From NCBI GenBank assembly GCA_964628185.1, contig CAZVLQ010000006.1, positions 1 through 64,000 on the forward strand: a DNA stretch of 64,000 nucleotides, written 5' to 3'. Made by a program: the position numbers and the translations under genes. Below are positions 7,196 through 16,563 of this stretch, piece after piece (the stretch's first letter is position 1; each line of letters begins with the position of its first letter). The notes beneath the pieces are model-generated. The model was given only the letters and a program-made list of their open reading frames with translations. It had not been told where the DNA came from and searched no databases. Origin of the DNA: CAZVLQ01 sp964628185 (GTDB lineage Bacteria > Pseudomonadota > Zetaproteobacteria > Mariprofundales > Mariprofundaceae).

Positions 7196-8703
7196 CCGCT
7201 GACTACCCGTACCGCCTGTTGCATCAAGGCTAACAGCGGCCCCGGCAGCCACAGGCCAAGGATGACCAGCAATCCCAGCGTGCCGCCAACCATGGCTACG
7301 GCGCCGATGCCATCATGCATCGTAATCGCCGCTCTGGCCGGCGTATCAATGCTCGGCTCGCCATAGACCATATCCATCACATGGCGCAGGGCGGAAACGA
7401 AGATGATGGAACCGCCCAGCGCAAATACCGCCAGCATCACCCATGCATGTTCGGCGATGGCGGCGCGCACGATCTGGTATTCGCTCATAAAGATGGCGAA
7501 GGGCGCGACGCCGATCAGGGCCAGCATACTACCCAGCAGCGCCAGCCCCCACAGCCGATCCACGCGCAAGGCACCACGAATCGCGTGCATATCATGGGTG
7601 CCGTAATATTGTCCGAGACGCCCGACGCCGCAAAAAGCCAGCGTTTTGCATAAGGAGTGATTCAGGGTATGAAACAATGCCGCAAACACGCCGATCGGAC
7701 CCAGACCATAGCCCAGGGCGATGATGCCGAGATGCTCGACGCTGTGATAGGCCAGCAGCCGTTTGGCATCCGTCTGGAAGACGATAAAGGCCGCCGAAAC
7801 GAGCATGGACAAGGCACCGAAGCCAAGCAGCAGGATGCTGGCGAAATTGTGATGCAGCGTGCGTTCGACCAGCGGCGCATAGCGCATGATGCAATACAAC
7901 GCGGCATTGAGCATAAAACCGGAAAACATGGCCGAAACCGGCGCCGGCGCCTGACTATGGGCGTCGGGCAGCCATGAATGCACCGGCGCCAGCCCCGCCT
8001 TAACGCCGAAGCCGACCATGATGAACACAAAGGCAATGATCATCAGGGTGGGATCAATCACCGTGGTCGGATTCATCAGCGAGGTCCAGCTCATGCTGCC
8101 GCCCGCCAGTTGCGGCATATGGCGCACCGAGGCGGCGGCCAGCAGCGTCCCCATAAAGGCGAAGGCGATGCCGACCGAACAGATAATCAGATATTTCCAC
8201 ATCGCTTCCAGCGATAATTTGTCGGTGTACAGCGAGATCAGGAAGGCGGTCAGCAGGGTGGTGCTCTCCATGCCCACCCACATCATGCCCAGGTTGTTGG
8301 AAATGAGCAGAAGCGACATCGCCGCCAGCGCCCCCAACCAAAGGAAACCGAAGCGGCGGGCAATACGCGGCCTGAAACGATGTGCGCCATGCGTATGGCG
8401 GAAATAGGTGGCGGCAAAGATCGAACTGGCCAGATAAACCAGCGCCAGCACCAGCAAATGAAAGGCGGAGAAGGCGTCCACGCGCAGCCATTCATGCCCG
8501 GCGATCAGCGCTCCCTCTATCAGTACGCGCCGCGCCGTCAGCAATGCAAGTCCCGTTTGCGCAATACTCACCCCGACAATGATCCTGCGCACCAGCGCCG
8601 GGCGAGGAAACACCAGGCAGATAACCGCCCCTAAAGCCGGCAACAGCAACGCCCCCCACAGCAACATGGAATCCGTGATTAAATGCATAAACCCATTGCC
8701 CAT
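7192..8703 (-). CDS. Ehr module 2: HyfF/NuoN-M-like antiporter-type membrane subunit
   Basis: A 503-residue protein with about 13-14 membrane helices of the NuoL/M/N and Mrp antiporter superfamily. The proton-path signature is clear: GFGVKAGLAPVHSWLPDAH with the buried lysine and histidine, and an upstream acidic residue in the W-V-G-M-E-S helix. Such subunits translocate ions in complex I and group 4 hydrogenases. The start is ATG 8703, with in-frame ATG 8688 as an alternative. It is preceded by a 58-base gap that carries a heptamer-phased tract. The stop overlaps the large-subunit start (ATGA). Confidence 0.9.
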   Translation of the reverse strand: MGNGFMHLITDSMLLWGALLLPALGAVICLVFPRPALVRRIIVGVSIAQTGLALLTARRVLIEGALIAGHEWLRVDAFSAFHLLVLALVYLASSIFAATYFRHTHGAHRFRPRIARRFGFLWLGALAAMSLLLISNNLGMMWVGMESTTLLTAFLISLYTDKLSLEAMWKYLIICSVGIAFAFMGTLLAAASVRHMPQLAGGSMSWTSLMNPTTVIDPTLMIIAFVFIMVGFGVKAGLAPVHSWLPDAHSQAPAPVSAMFSGFMLNAALYCIMRYAPLVERTLHHNFASILLLGFGALSMLVSAAFIVFQTDAKRLLAYHSVEHLGIIALGYGLGPIGVFAALFHTLNHSLCKTLAFCGVGRLGQYYGTHDMHAIRGALRVDRLWGLALLGSMLALIGVAPFAIFMSEYQIVRAAIAEHAWVMLAVFALGGSIIFVSALRHVMDMVYGEPSIDTPARAAITMHDGIGAVAMVGGTLGLLVILGLWLPGPLLALMQQAVRVVSG

Positions 8704-8717
8704 GATTGAAGGCTTTT

Positions 8718-8755
8718 CTGATCCCTGACTTCTGATCTCTGTCTTCTGACTCCTG
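8718..8755. repeat. heptamer-phased CTGNNNN tract
   Basis: Five perfect 7-base units on the plus strand, each starting with CTG: CTGATCC, CTGACTT, CTGATCT, CTGTCTT, CTGACTC, then CTG. The tract begins within seven bases of the HyfE-like stop at 8762 and fills most of the gap to the HyfF-like gene. The constant CTG every seven bases with variable intervening letters is not explained by coding. Confidence 0.85.
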
Positions 8756-8761
8756 CCATCG

Positions 8762-9406
8762 TCATCCCTTCAGCGCATCCATTTGATCCACCGCAATATC
8801 GGAAAATTCACGATTGATACGGAAGACGGCAATGCCCATGACAAAGACGGCGACAAAGGCATCCAGCAGCACGCCGAGCTCAACCAGCAACGGCGTATGG
8901 GTGACGGCGCTAAGTCCGAACACAAAAATACCGTTTTCCAGCACCAGATAGCCCAATACCTGCATCACCGCCTTACGCCGGGAAATCATTAGAAACAGGC
9001 CGTTTAGAATCAGGAAGATGGCGGCATCCAGCACGGAAAAAGCATGCCCCGCCATGGCAGTATTGATGCGCCCGGCCAGCCAGCTGGCCAGGGCCAGCGC
9101 CGCCACGCCGAAGATGACGGAACCGACAAAACCGATGAAGGGTTCCACCTCGCTTTTGTATCCGGTTCGGCCATGCAGGCGAATCAACATCAAGGGAAAT
9201 ACAATCCCTTTCAGGGTGACGTTGCCCACCACCAACAGCCAGATATCTATGGGTAAATGCAGTCCGATAAGGAAAACGGGAAGCGAACCGATCAACACGC
9301 CTTGCACCGCCAGCCAGCGCATGCAAGTGGTCACGCGCGTGGTGCCAAGCAGTGCGAAATTAGTCAGAATACCAATCATCTGGACGATTCCGGGCAGGGA
9401 TTCCAT
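8762..9406 (-). CDS. Ehr module 2: HyfE/NuoK-like membrane subunit
   Basis: A 214-residue membrane protein with about six to seven helices. It matches HyfE of hydrogenase-4, whose C-terminal half corresponds to NuoK of complex I. The segment GYLVLENGIFVFGLS resembles the NuoK helix that carries a membrane-buried glutamate (here in V-L-E-N). Its position between the HyfC-like and HyfF-like genes is exactly the hyf order. It starts 15 bases after the HyfC-like stop. Confidence 0.88.
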   Translation of the reverse strand: MESLPGIVQMIGILTNFALLGTTRVTTCMRWLAVQGVLIGSLPVFLIGLHLPIDIWLLVVGNVTLKGIVFPLMLIRLHGRTGYKSEVEPFIGFVGSVIFGVAALALASWLAGRINTAMAGHAFSVLDAAIFLILNGLFLMISRRKAVMQVLGYLVLENGIFVFGLSAVTHTPLLVELGVLLDAFVAVFVMGIAVFRINREFSDIAVDQMDALKG

Positions 9407-9421
9407 CGCTTTACTCAGCCA

Positions 9422-10333
9422 TCAGTGCAGGGCCATCACCAGCGCCACGGCGGATACCGCGCCGGCGCCGACAATCAGTTGCGGCGTCTGGACCAGCCGC
9501 ATACGCGCCACCACCGACTCAATCAGCCCGATCAATACCGCAAATACCAGCAGTCCGATCAATCCGACTCCCAGATCCAGCAGGGTGGAATCACTGCGCA
9601 CGGGGATCACGACGCCCACCAGCAAGGCGCCAAACAGCCATAATTTGAGCGCCGCGCCATATTGGATCATGCCAAGATCAGGCCCTGTATGATCCAGAAC
9701 CATCACTTCATGCACCATCGTCAATTCCAGATGCGTCGCCGGATCGTCCACCGGCATGCGTGCATTCTCCACCAGCGCCAACACCAGCAATGCCGCGGCC
9801 GTTAGACCCAGCGCCGGCACGGCATGCACCCATACGCCGGCGTCAATCGCGGCATAGATGGCGGACAATGAGGTGGCGCCGCCCACATGCGCCAGCGCTG
9901 CCAGCGTCAGAAACAATGCCGGTTCACTCATGGCGCCGAAATGCGCCTCACGGCTGGCCCCCATGCCTTCAAAACTCGATCCGGCGTCCAGAGCCGCCAG
10001 CATGGTGATAAAGACGCCCAACCCCAGCAATCCGGCCACAACCATGATATCGCCTGCAAATGAAATTGGCGCCGCCACGCCGCCCAGCGGCATCAACAGC
10101 ATAGCGACAAAGATTCCAGCCAGGTTGAGCACCGGCGCCAGACGCAACATCCATGTACTGCTTTGGCTATACACGGCGCCGCGTGCGAATAATTTATATA
10201 GATCGAAATAGGGCTGGAACAACGGCGCGCCCGTGCGTCCCGCCATCATCGCCTTGGTGCGATTGATAATGCCCGGCAATAAGGGCGCACCGGCCCATGC
10301 CAGCAGCGGCAGTGTGAATGAGGCCATACTCAC
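9422..10333 (-). CDS. Ehr module 2: HyfC/NuoH-like membrane subunit
   Basis: A 303-residue, roughly eight-helix protein of the NuoH/HycD/HyfC family, the subunit that connects the hydrophilic arm to the membrane arm. Visible family features are the early G-R-x-G-A-P-L-F-Q-P-Y-x-D-L segment and the loop containing ARMPVDDPATHLELTMVHE, rich in the acidic residues conserved in this family. The start is GTG 10333, which overlaps the upstream stop as GTGA; ATG 10327 is an alternative. Confidence 0.9.
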   Translation of the reverse strand: MSMASFTLPLLAWAGAPLLPGIINRTKAMMAGRTGAPLFQPYFDLYKLFARGAVYSQSSTWMLRLAPVLNLAGIFVAMLLMPLGGVAAPISFAGDIMVVAGLLGLGVFITMLAALDAGSSFEGMGASREAHFGAMSEPALFLTLAALAHVGGATSLSAIYAAIDAGVWVHAVPALGLTAAALLVLALVENARMPVDDPATHLELTMVHEVMVLDHTGPDLGMIQYGAALKLWLFGALLVGVVIPVRSDSTLLDLGVGLIGLLVFAVLIGLIESVVARMRLVQTPQLIVGAGAVSAVALVMALH

Positions 10334-12330
10334 AGGGTGAGGATGGTGGCGATCAATACTACCAGAAGCGTGATGGCCACATAGAGAATGTAGATGTGCG
10401 TATGGCCGCGCTGGATGATTTCAGCGCGTTCCAGCAGGCGATTGACCCAGCGAAAACTCGGCGCAAACAGCATATAGTGGAAGGGATCTTCCGCTATCGT
10501 TGACACATGCGCCCTGGTTGGAAACAAGCCCTGCGGCCGTTGTGTATGGTGAGACACATGCATCAACACAGCAAACTGGCTATTCAGTGAATCGGCGAAG
10601 GATGAAGCCGTGTATTGCATACGCGGCGTTGGATCGGCATAGCCACATCCCCAGGTGGGGCCATGTTGCACGCCTGCGTGCGCCAACTGCCGTGAGCGCA
10701 CGAACCACAGGATTGCAGCTACGAACACCACGACCCCTCCCGCCATAAGTACGGCCATGGCAAGCGTATGGACCATGCCGGCCAGGGCCGGATGTATCAC
10801 CTGTGCATCCAGATCCGCAACCTGTGCGATCAGCGGCGTCATCCGGTTCACAATAGCGGCGCCTGCGAAGCCGATCAGGATGCACAATCCCGCCAGCACC
10901 AGCATTGAATTCACCATGGCGGCCGGTACTTCCTTCGCCTTCTGCGCCTGCTCGCTACGCGGCTCTCCCAACCAGGCAATGCCCACCACCTTGGCAAAAC
11001 AGGCTGCCGCCAGACCGCTGATCAGCGCCAGCGAAGTCAAGGTGATTGCGCCCCCCGCCGCCAGTTGCGTGTTATCCCCGGCCACGGCGCCGAAGCTGCC
11101 CAAAAAGATCAAAAACTCACTGATAAAACCGTTGAGTGGCGGCACACCGGTAATTGCCGCCGCACCGATAATGAAGGCCATGCCACTGACCGGCATACGC
11201 TTGAGCAAACCCCCCATGTGCTCAATATCGAGGCTGTGAATCGCATACTGCACGGCTCCAGCGCCCAGAAAAAGCAGGCTCTTGAAGATGCTGTGATTGA
11301 TAATATGGAGTAACCCGCCGGCCAGACCCGCAACGGCAAGCGTGATGTTGCCAAGCGCCAGACCCAGCACGCCGATACCGAGGCCGAGAACGATAATGCC
11401 GATATTTTCCACACTGTGATAGGCAAGCAGACGTTTGAGATTATGTTGCGCCAATGCGAACACTACGCCCAGGATGCCGCTCACCGCACCAATCATGATG
11501 AGCGTCCATCCCCACCACGCCTGCGGCGGTCCCATCATCATCATGACCCGAATCAGGCCGTAGATACCCATTTTGATCATCACGCCGCTCATCAGGGCGG
11601 ATACATGGCTGGGTGCGGCCGGATGTGCCTCCGGTAGCCAGACATGGGTCGGCACAAAACCGGCCTTGGAACCAAAACCAATCAAGGCCATGACAAACAC
11701 GGGCGCAATCAGGTCGGCGTGTGCCGCCAGAGCCGGCGCGAAGGCTGAAAAATTCGATGTCCCCGCCAACGATGCCAGCAGCACAAACATCACCAGCAGA
11801 AAGACCGCGCCCAGATGCGAGGCAATCAGATAGATCCACGCGGCATGCCGCGATTCCTTCTGCTCATCCTCAAAGCCAACCAGAAAGAAGGGCGCCAGCG
11901 CCATGATCTCCCACGCCAGCATGAACAACAGCGCATCACGGGCGGTGAGTACCAGCATCATGCCAAAAATGAGTAGATTGTAGTGCAGCCACAGGCTGCC
12001 TGGATCACGATTCGCTGCATGGCCTTGCAAATAAGGGCGGCCATAGACGGCACTCAACAGGCCGATGCCGCATACCGGTAACAAAAAGAAGGCCGACAGG
12101 GCGTCCATGCCCAAATGTAACTGGCCTCCCGGTATGTTCCACACCGACAGTATCTCCACGTCGGCGCCATGCAGCAGCTCGCCCACTGCGGCAACAAGGC
12201 CGAGTGCACAACCGGCCACCGCCCCTGCCTGCCCCAGCCGATGGGACAGTTCAGCCCGGGCGCGCCCCGTCATAGCTGCCAGTATGCTGCCGAGGAGGAG
12301 AAACCCGGCGGAAATCAACCATAGATTCAA
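10330..12330 (-). CDS. Ehr module 2: HyfB/NuoL-like antiporter-type membrane subunit
   Basis: A 666-residue multi-spanning subunit of the NuoL/HyfB family. Glu141 in the LAWEIMALAPFFL helix and the downstream GFGSKAGFVPTHVWLPEAH signature are the conserved charged residues of the ion-translocating antiporter fold. The long C-terminal extension with further helices is typical of HyfB/HycC. The start is placed at TTG 12330, five bases beyond the module 1 small-subunit stop and behind an AAAGGG ribosome-binding site. The frame is open to 12486, but the first 52 codons there are a shadow of the upstream gene. This is the junction between the two modules. Confidence 0.88.
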   Translation of the reverse strand: MNLWLISAGFLLLGSILAAMTGRARAELSHRLGQAGAVAGCALGLVAAVGELLHGADVEILSVWNIPGGQLHLGMDALSAFFLLPVCGIGLLSAVYGRPYLQGHAANRDPGSLWLHYNLLIFGMMLVLTARDALLFMLAWEIMALAPFFLVGFEDEQKESRHAAWIYLIASHLGAVFLLVMFVLLASLAGTSNFSAFAPALAAHADLIAPVFVMALIGFGSKAGFVPTHVWLPEAHPAAPSHVSALMSGVMIKMGIYGLIRVMMMMGPPQAWWGWTLIMIGAVSGILGVVFALAQHNLKRLLAYHSVENIGIIVLGLGIGVLGLALGNITLAVAGLAGGLLHIINHSIFKSLLFLGAGAVQYAIHSLDIEHMGGLLKRMPVSGMAFIIGAAAITGVPPLNGFISEFLIFLGSFGAVAGDNTQLAAGGAITLTSLALISGLAAACFAKVVGIAWLGEPRSEQAQKAKEVPAAMVNSMLVLAGLCILIGFAGAAIVNRMTPLIAQVADLDAQVIHPALAGMVHTLAMAVLMAGGVVVFVAAILWFVRSRQLAHAGVQHGPTWGCGYADPTPRMQYTASSFADSLNSQFAVLMHVSHHTQRPQGLFPTRAHVSTIAEDPFHYMLFAPSFRWVNRLLERAEIIQRGHTHIYILYVAITLLVVLIATILTL

Positions 12331-12335
12331 GTACG

Positions 12336-12845
12336 TTATCCCTTTACTGCAGCCAGAATCCCGCGAAGTATATCCGTAGGGGAAGGTGGGCAGCCATGTA
12401 TTACTGCGTCCACCGGAATGATGTCTGATACCGCGCCTGCAATGGCATAGTTGTCCTTGCCGAAGATGCCACAATCTGCGGCGCAATCGCCGACGGCGAC
12501 GACCAGTTTCGGATCGGGCGTGGCTTCGTAGGTCATTTTCAGTGCTGTTTCCATATTGCGTGTTACCGGACCCGTTACCAATAACATATCAGCAAAGCGG
12601 GGTGACGGTACAAAATGCACGCCGAAACGCTCCGCATCGTAATAGCAGTTGTTCATGGCAACAATCTCCAACTCGCAACCGTTGCAGGAACCCGCATCGA
12701 CCTCGCGGATGGCCAGCGAACCCTTGAATTTCCTGCGAATAGAGGCCTCCAGTTCCCGGCCCAGCACCTCGATTTCATTTGCAGCTTCGCCAAGTGCTTC
12801 CGTACGCTTGCCTGTTTTTATTATTTTAGAAAATAATCTCAACAT
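12336..12845 (-). CDS. Ehr module 1: NuoB/HyfI-like iron-sulfur small subunit
   Basis: A 169-residue NuoB/HycG homologue with the complete N2-type [4Fe-4S] ligand set: CNGC at 54-57, C121 and the GCPP cysteine 152. Unlike its module 2 counterpart it has no ferredoxin domain; the first 45 residues are a charged helix-like extension. No separate HyfH/HycF-type ferredoxin gene lies in the run, so how electrons reach this subunit is unclear. It begins 19 bases after the large-subunit stop and ends five bases before the start of module 2. Confidence 0.9.
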   Translation of the reverse strand: MLRLFSKIIKTGKRTEALGEAANEIEVLGRELEASIRRKFKGSLAIREVDAGSCNGCELEIVAMNNCYYDAERFGVHFVPSPRFADMLLVTGPVTRNMETALKMTYEATPDPKLVVAVGDCAADCGIFGKDNYAIAGAVSDIIPVDAVIHGCPPSPTDILRGILAAVKG

Positions 12846-12864
12846 GATTTATTCCCTGAATAAA

Positions 12865-14454
12865 TCATAAATCGTTGCCCGAATAGGTGCAGTTAAAGGA
12901 TTTGTTGTTTAATGGAAAGTCCGGCACCGGCACTTCACGCACGGCCAGTTCAAGGCCCAGCCAGTTAATCTCGGACGGATCACGCACGGCATAGCGATCA
13001 ATGGTTCCTTCCCGACCGAAGCGCAGCCAGGCCGCAATCTCGCCGCGCCAGCCTTCGATAACAGCGAAACCGGATACGCCCGCCTCCGGTGGCTGCCAGT
13101 CAACGGCAACCGGACCTTCGGGAAGCCCGGTCAGCAGGGCGCTGATCATCCGCGCCGATTCGGCGATCTCCTCGAAACGCACCCAGACACGCGTGGCCAC
13201 GTCGCCCAGGCTTCCTTCCGGCACCCTGACATGCAACCGGTCATAGGGGGGGTAGGCCTCTTCCACACGCTCATCGGCGTATTGACCCGAAGCACGACCG
13301 GCATAGCCCAGCAGACCGATGGATTTCGCATCATCAATCGACACCGGGCCGGAACCGATCACGCGCTCCTGAATGGAGGGGTGATCGGCATAAATCGTGC
13401 GCAGCCGCTCTACCTCGCAGGCCAGCGCCTGCGTCTGTTCGGCCAGTACGCACACCTGTTTGGCGTCCACATCATGCGCGATGCCACCGGGTACAATCAT
13501 ATCCATCAGCAGGCGATGACCAAATACAGCCCTGTGCACACGCGCCATCTCTTCACGCAACCGCTGCATCTGCACATTCATGAAGGCAAAACCGGCATCG
13601 TTGCACACACCGCCGATATCACCGATGTGATTGGCCATGCGCTCGCGCTCGCATAAAACCGCACGCATGGCAACCGCACGTTCCGGAACAGAAAGGTAAG
13701 CGGCGTGTTCACATGCCTGGGCGAAAGCCCATGCGTGCGCCACGGTGCAGTCGCCTGAAATACGACCGGCAAGGCGGGCTCCCTCCCGTGCCGTCAATCC
13801 TTCAAAGCGCTTCTCGATACCCTTGTGCACATAGCCCAGGCGCGCTTCCATATTCAATATCTGCTCACCCACGGCATGAAAGCGGAAATGGCCCGGTTCA
13901 ATGATACCGGCATGCACCGGCCCCACCGGAATCTCGTACACGCCGTCGCCCTCAGCCTTCAGAAAGGCATATTCACCTTCCGTCTTTCGCATACGTGTGT
14001 TGACCGCAAAAGCACGGCGCATCGGGTACGCATCCGCCGGCCAGTGCTCATGCTTAAGCCAGCGACGCGTATCCTCCAGGCCATCCACCCGGATAGCGAA
14101 CATATCCCGCAGGGTGCGTTCCATGCGCACAGCCACGATATAATGGCGACTGATATCGGGTAGCACCGGGTTATCCGGATTCAGGTCCGTACGCAGCAGA
14201 ACATGTCGGTGTTCGGGGTGGGCGAAGGCCATATAGGCATAAAGGGCCTGCGTGTCGTGCGAGCCCGCCTCTGCCGCCCACAGGGAGACAAAGCGCATGT
14301 CCTGCCGGCGCGCTTCTTCGGCAACATGCGTCCAGTCCAGCCTGCGCACCTGCAGGCAGGACATTCCCGCCGGATGGTGGTCCTCAAGGTAGCGCGTCAC
14401 GATGCCATGATCGGACAGGCGCTCGGCGAACCATGTGTTGGCTTCGTGAATCAC
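12865..14454 (-). CDS. Ehr module 1: hydrogenase-like large subunit (NuoC+NuoD / HyfG-like), Ni site degenerate
   Basis: A 529-residue fusion: NuoC-like domain about 1-150, NuoD/large-subunit domain thereafter, with the landmark VHAGIIEPGHFRF at 180-192. The L1 motif RxCGxCxxxH is RISGDCTVAH at 231-240: Ser233 replaces the first cysteine, while Cys236 and His240 remain. L2 reads DPSEINW at 492-498 with both cysteines gone. A Ni-Fe centre with four Cys ligands is therefore impossible. The C-terminal end (DFPLNNKSFN then SGNDL) parallels the module 2 paralogue. The start GTG 14454 overlaps the HyfF-like stop (GTGA). Confidence 0.9.
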   Translation of the reverse strand: MIHEANTWFAERLSDHGIVTRYLEDHHPAGMSCLQVRRLDWTHVAEEARRQDMRFVSLWAAEAGSHDTQALYAYMAFAHPEHRHVLLRTDLNPDNPVLPDISRHYIVAVRMERTLRDMFAIRVDGLEDTRRWLKHEHWPADAYPMRRAFAVNTRMRKTEGEYAFLKAEGDGVYEIPVGPVHAGIIEPGHFRFHAVGEQILNMEARLGYVHKGIEKRFEGLTAREGARLAGRISGDCTVAHAWAFAQACEHAAYLSVPERAVAMRAVLCERERMANHIGDIGGVCNDAGFAFMNVQMQRLREEMARVHRAVFGHRLLMDMIVPGGIAHDVDAKQVCVLAEQTQALACEVERLRTIYADHPSIQERVIGSGPVSIDDAKSIGLLGYAGRASGQYADERVEEAYPPYDRLHVRVPEGSLGDVATRVWVRFEEIAESARMISALLTGLPEGPVAVDWQPPEAGVSGFAVIEGWRGEIAAWLRFGREGTIDRYAVRDPSEINWLGLELAVREVPVPDFPLNNKSFNCTYSGNDL

Positions 14455-15914
14455 GCGCCGCCTCCATGAATCAGCGCTGCCGCCTGCTCATACCAGCCGG
14501 CCAGAAACCCCGGAATCGAAAGGCCCAGGACCAGCGCCAGCGCCAGATGCACATAGACCGGCACCATATTGGCGGACACGACCTTCGCATGTTCGGGAAC
14601 ATCGCCATAGCTCATGTTCGGGACAAAACGGAACAGGCCGGCCACGGCAATCAGCAAACCAAGCAGCAATATACTCACCGTCCATGGATAAGACTGCAAG
14701 GCCGCCGAGAAGATCAGAAACTCGCTGGTAAAGACGCCAAACGGCGGGAACCCGGCAATAGCGCATGTACCGATAAGCAGACCCCAGCCGATGCCCGGCT
14801 GATGTTTGATCAGGCCGCGAATATTGCGCATGGACTGTGTGCCCATGGACTGCGCCGCATGCCCGACCGTAAAGAAAATGCCTGATTTGACCAGGGAGTG
14901 TGTGGTCATGTGAAGCATGGCGGCGAAATTGGCAATGGGGGTGCCGATGCCGAAGGTGAAGGTCATCAGCCCCATGTGCTCGATGGAAGAAAAGGAGAAC
15001 ATGCGCTTGATATCCTGCTGCCGGTGCAGGGAAAAGGCGGCGACCATCAGTGAGAGCAGGCCAAAGCCCATCATCAGATAACCCGCGAAATGGTTGCCCG
15101 TAGCTGCATCCACCAGCATCTTGCAACGCACCAGCGCATACAGGGCCAGATTCAGCAGCAGGCCGGAGAGTACGGCGGAAACCGGCGTCGGGCCCTCGGC
15201 ATGGGCGTCCGGCAGCCAGGTGTGCATGGGCGCCAGCCCCACCTTGGTGCCATAGCCGACCATCAGGAAGACGAAGGCCAGGCTCATCACGGTCGGGTCC
15301 AGCCTGTCGGCTACGTCGTATAGACGCGTCCAGGTCAGCGCCGCCTCCCCGTGGCCGAGCACTTCAGAGGTGGTGAAAAACAGCACGGCAGTGCCGAACA
15401 GCGCCAGTGAAATGCCAACACCGCAGATAATCAGATATTTCCAGGCGGCGGCGACCGAACCCGGCGTGCGGTACAGGGAAACCAGCAACACGGTCGCCAG
15501 TGTGGCCACTTCCAGCGATAGCCAGACAATACCGAGATTGTTGGAGGTTTGGCCCAGAAACATGCCGAATACGAACAGTTGATACATGGCGTGATACAGC
15601 CGCATGCGACCTGTATCCACCCTGCCGTGTGCCAGTTCATGGCGCATGTAGGGTCCCGAAAAAACGGCCGTAGTCGTGGAGACAAAGGCCGTTAATGCCA
15701 CCAGAAACACATTGAAGGCATCAAGAAAGAACCAGTCGCCAAAAGCGAAGATGCGTCCGTTCTGTAGCACGTCCAGCGCCAGCCCCAGGCTGGCGGCCAG
15801 GCTTGCGCCACTGGCCACGATATTGACCCATGCCGCGCGCCCGGAATGCTTCATGAAAGCCAGGCATGCCGCACCGATCAGGGGGGACGCCAGCAGAATG
15901 GCAAACAGGTTCAT
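14451..15914 (-). CDS. Ehr module 1: HyfF/NuoN-M-like antiporter-type membrane subunit
   Basis: A 487-residue, roughly 13-14-helix protein of the NuoL/M/N superfamily. The signature GYGTKVGLAPMHTWLPDAHAEGPTP carries the conserved membrane lysine and histidine, and an acidic residue sits in the upstream W-L-S-L-E-V helix. It is the paralogue of the 7192-8703 product, and the two are the fourth structural gene of their modules. It is coupled to neighbours on both sides by four-base overlaps (ATGA at its start, GTGA at its end). Confidence 0.9.
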   Translation of the reverse strand: MNLFAILLASPLIGAACLAFMKHSGRAAWVNIVASGASLAASLGLALDVLQNGRIFAFGDWFFLDAFNVFLVALTAFVSTTTAVFSGPYMRHELAHGRVDTGRMRLYHAMYQLFVFGMFLGQTSNNLGIVWLSLEVATLATVLLVSLYRTPGSVAAAWKYLIICGVGISLALFGTAVLFFTTSEVLGHGEAALTWTRLYDVADRLDPTVMSLAFVFLMVGYGTKVGLAPMHTWLPDAHAEGPTPVSAVLSGLLLNLALYALVRCKMLVDAATGNHFAGYLMMGFGLLSLMVAAFSLHRQQDIKRMFSFSSIEHMGLMTFTFGIGTPIANFAAMLHMTTHSLVKSGIFFTVGHAAQSMGTQSMRNIRGLIKHQPGIGWGLLIGTCAIAGFPPFGVFTSEFLIFSAALQSYPWTVSILLLGLLIAVAGLFRFVPNMSYGDVPEHAKVVSANMVPVYVHLALALVLGLSIPGFLAGWYEQAAALIHGGGA

Positions 15915-16552
15915 TGCCGTTTCTCCATGGCTTCAAGATCAAGCGATTCAAAGGTGCTGCGGATATGATAGAAAAACAGTCCAAAAACGATGGTGGCGAC
16001 CAGCACATCGAAAGCCACCCCGAGCTCCGCCACCAGCGGCATGCCGTAGGTGGCGCCAATGCCTGCGAAGAACAGCGAGTTTTCAATGGCCAGAAAGCCG
16101 ACCACCTGCGTGATCGCCTTTTTGCGTGTAATCATCATCAGAAATCCCAGCAGTACATTGGCCATGGCGATGGCGATGACATTCCGAGTCAGCAGGTGCG
16201 ACAGCTTTTCGATGGGCAGCGCCACCTGAAAGGAAAATACCACCAGTGCCGCCGCGATCAGCATCGTGACCGGGATATTCACCAGCGTTTCCACTTCCCG
16301 GTGGACATGTAGCCTGCGGATAATCGTCCACAGCGCCCATGGCAGCAGCATCCCCTTGAGTGCCAGCGTGATGGCAGCAGAGATATAAAGTTCATTGTCG
16401 CCACTGGTATATCCCACCAACGCCGTGGTTGCGGCCAGTACGACGCCCTGCATGGCAAACCAGTGCAGCACGGCCAGCATGCGTTTCTGCGCCAGCAGGG
16501 CGAAGGAAATCAGCAGCAGCAGGGCGGCCGCCATGGAAATAACCTGTTGCAT
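15911..16552 (-). CDS. Ehr module 1: HyfE/NuoK-like membrane subunit
   Basis: A 213-residue HyfE-type protein with six to seven helices. The GFLAIENSLFFAGIG helix carries the NuoK-like buried glutamate, and its context matches the module 2 paralogue. The start is set at ATG 16552. GTG 16567 overlaps the HyfC-like stop as GTGA and is an equally plausible start given the overlap habit of this operon; the frame is open to 16780 only as a shadow of the upstream gene. Confidence 0.87.
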   Translation of the reverse strand: MQQVISMAAALLLLISFALLAQKRMLAVLHWFAMQGVVLAATTALVGYTSGDNELYISAAITLALKGMLLPWALWTIIRRLHVHREVETLVNIPVTMLIAAALVVFSFQVALPIEKLSHLLTRNVIAIAMANVLLGFLMMITRKKAITQVVGFLAIENSLFFAGIGATYGMPLVAELGVAFDVLVATIVFGLFFYHIRSTFESLDLEAMEKRQ

Positions 16553-16563
16553 CAATCCAGCGC

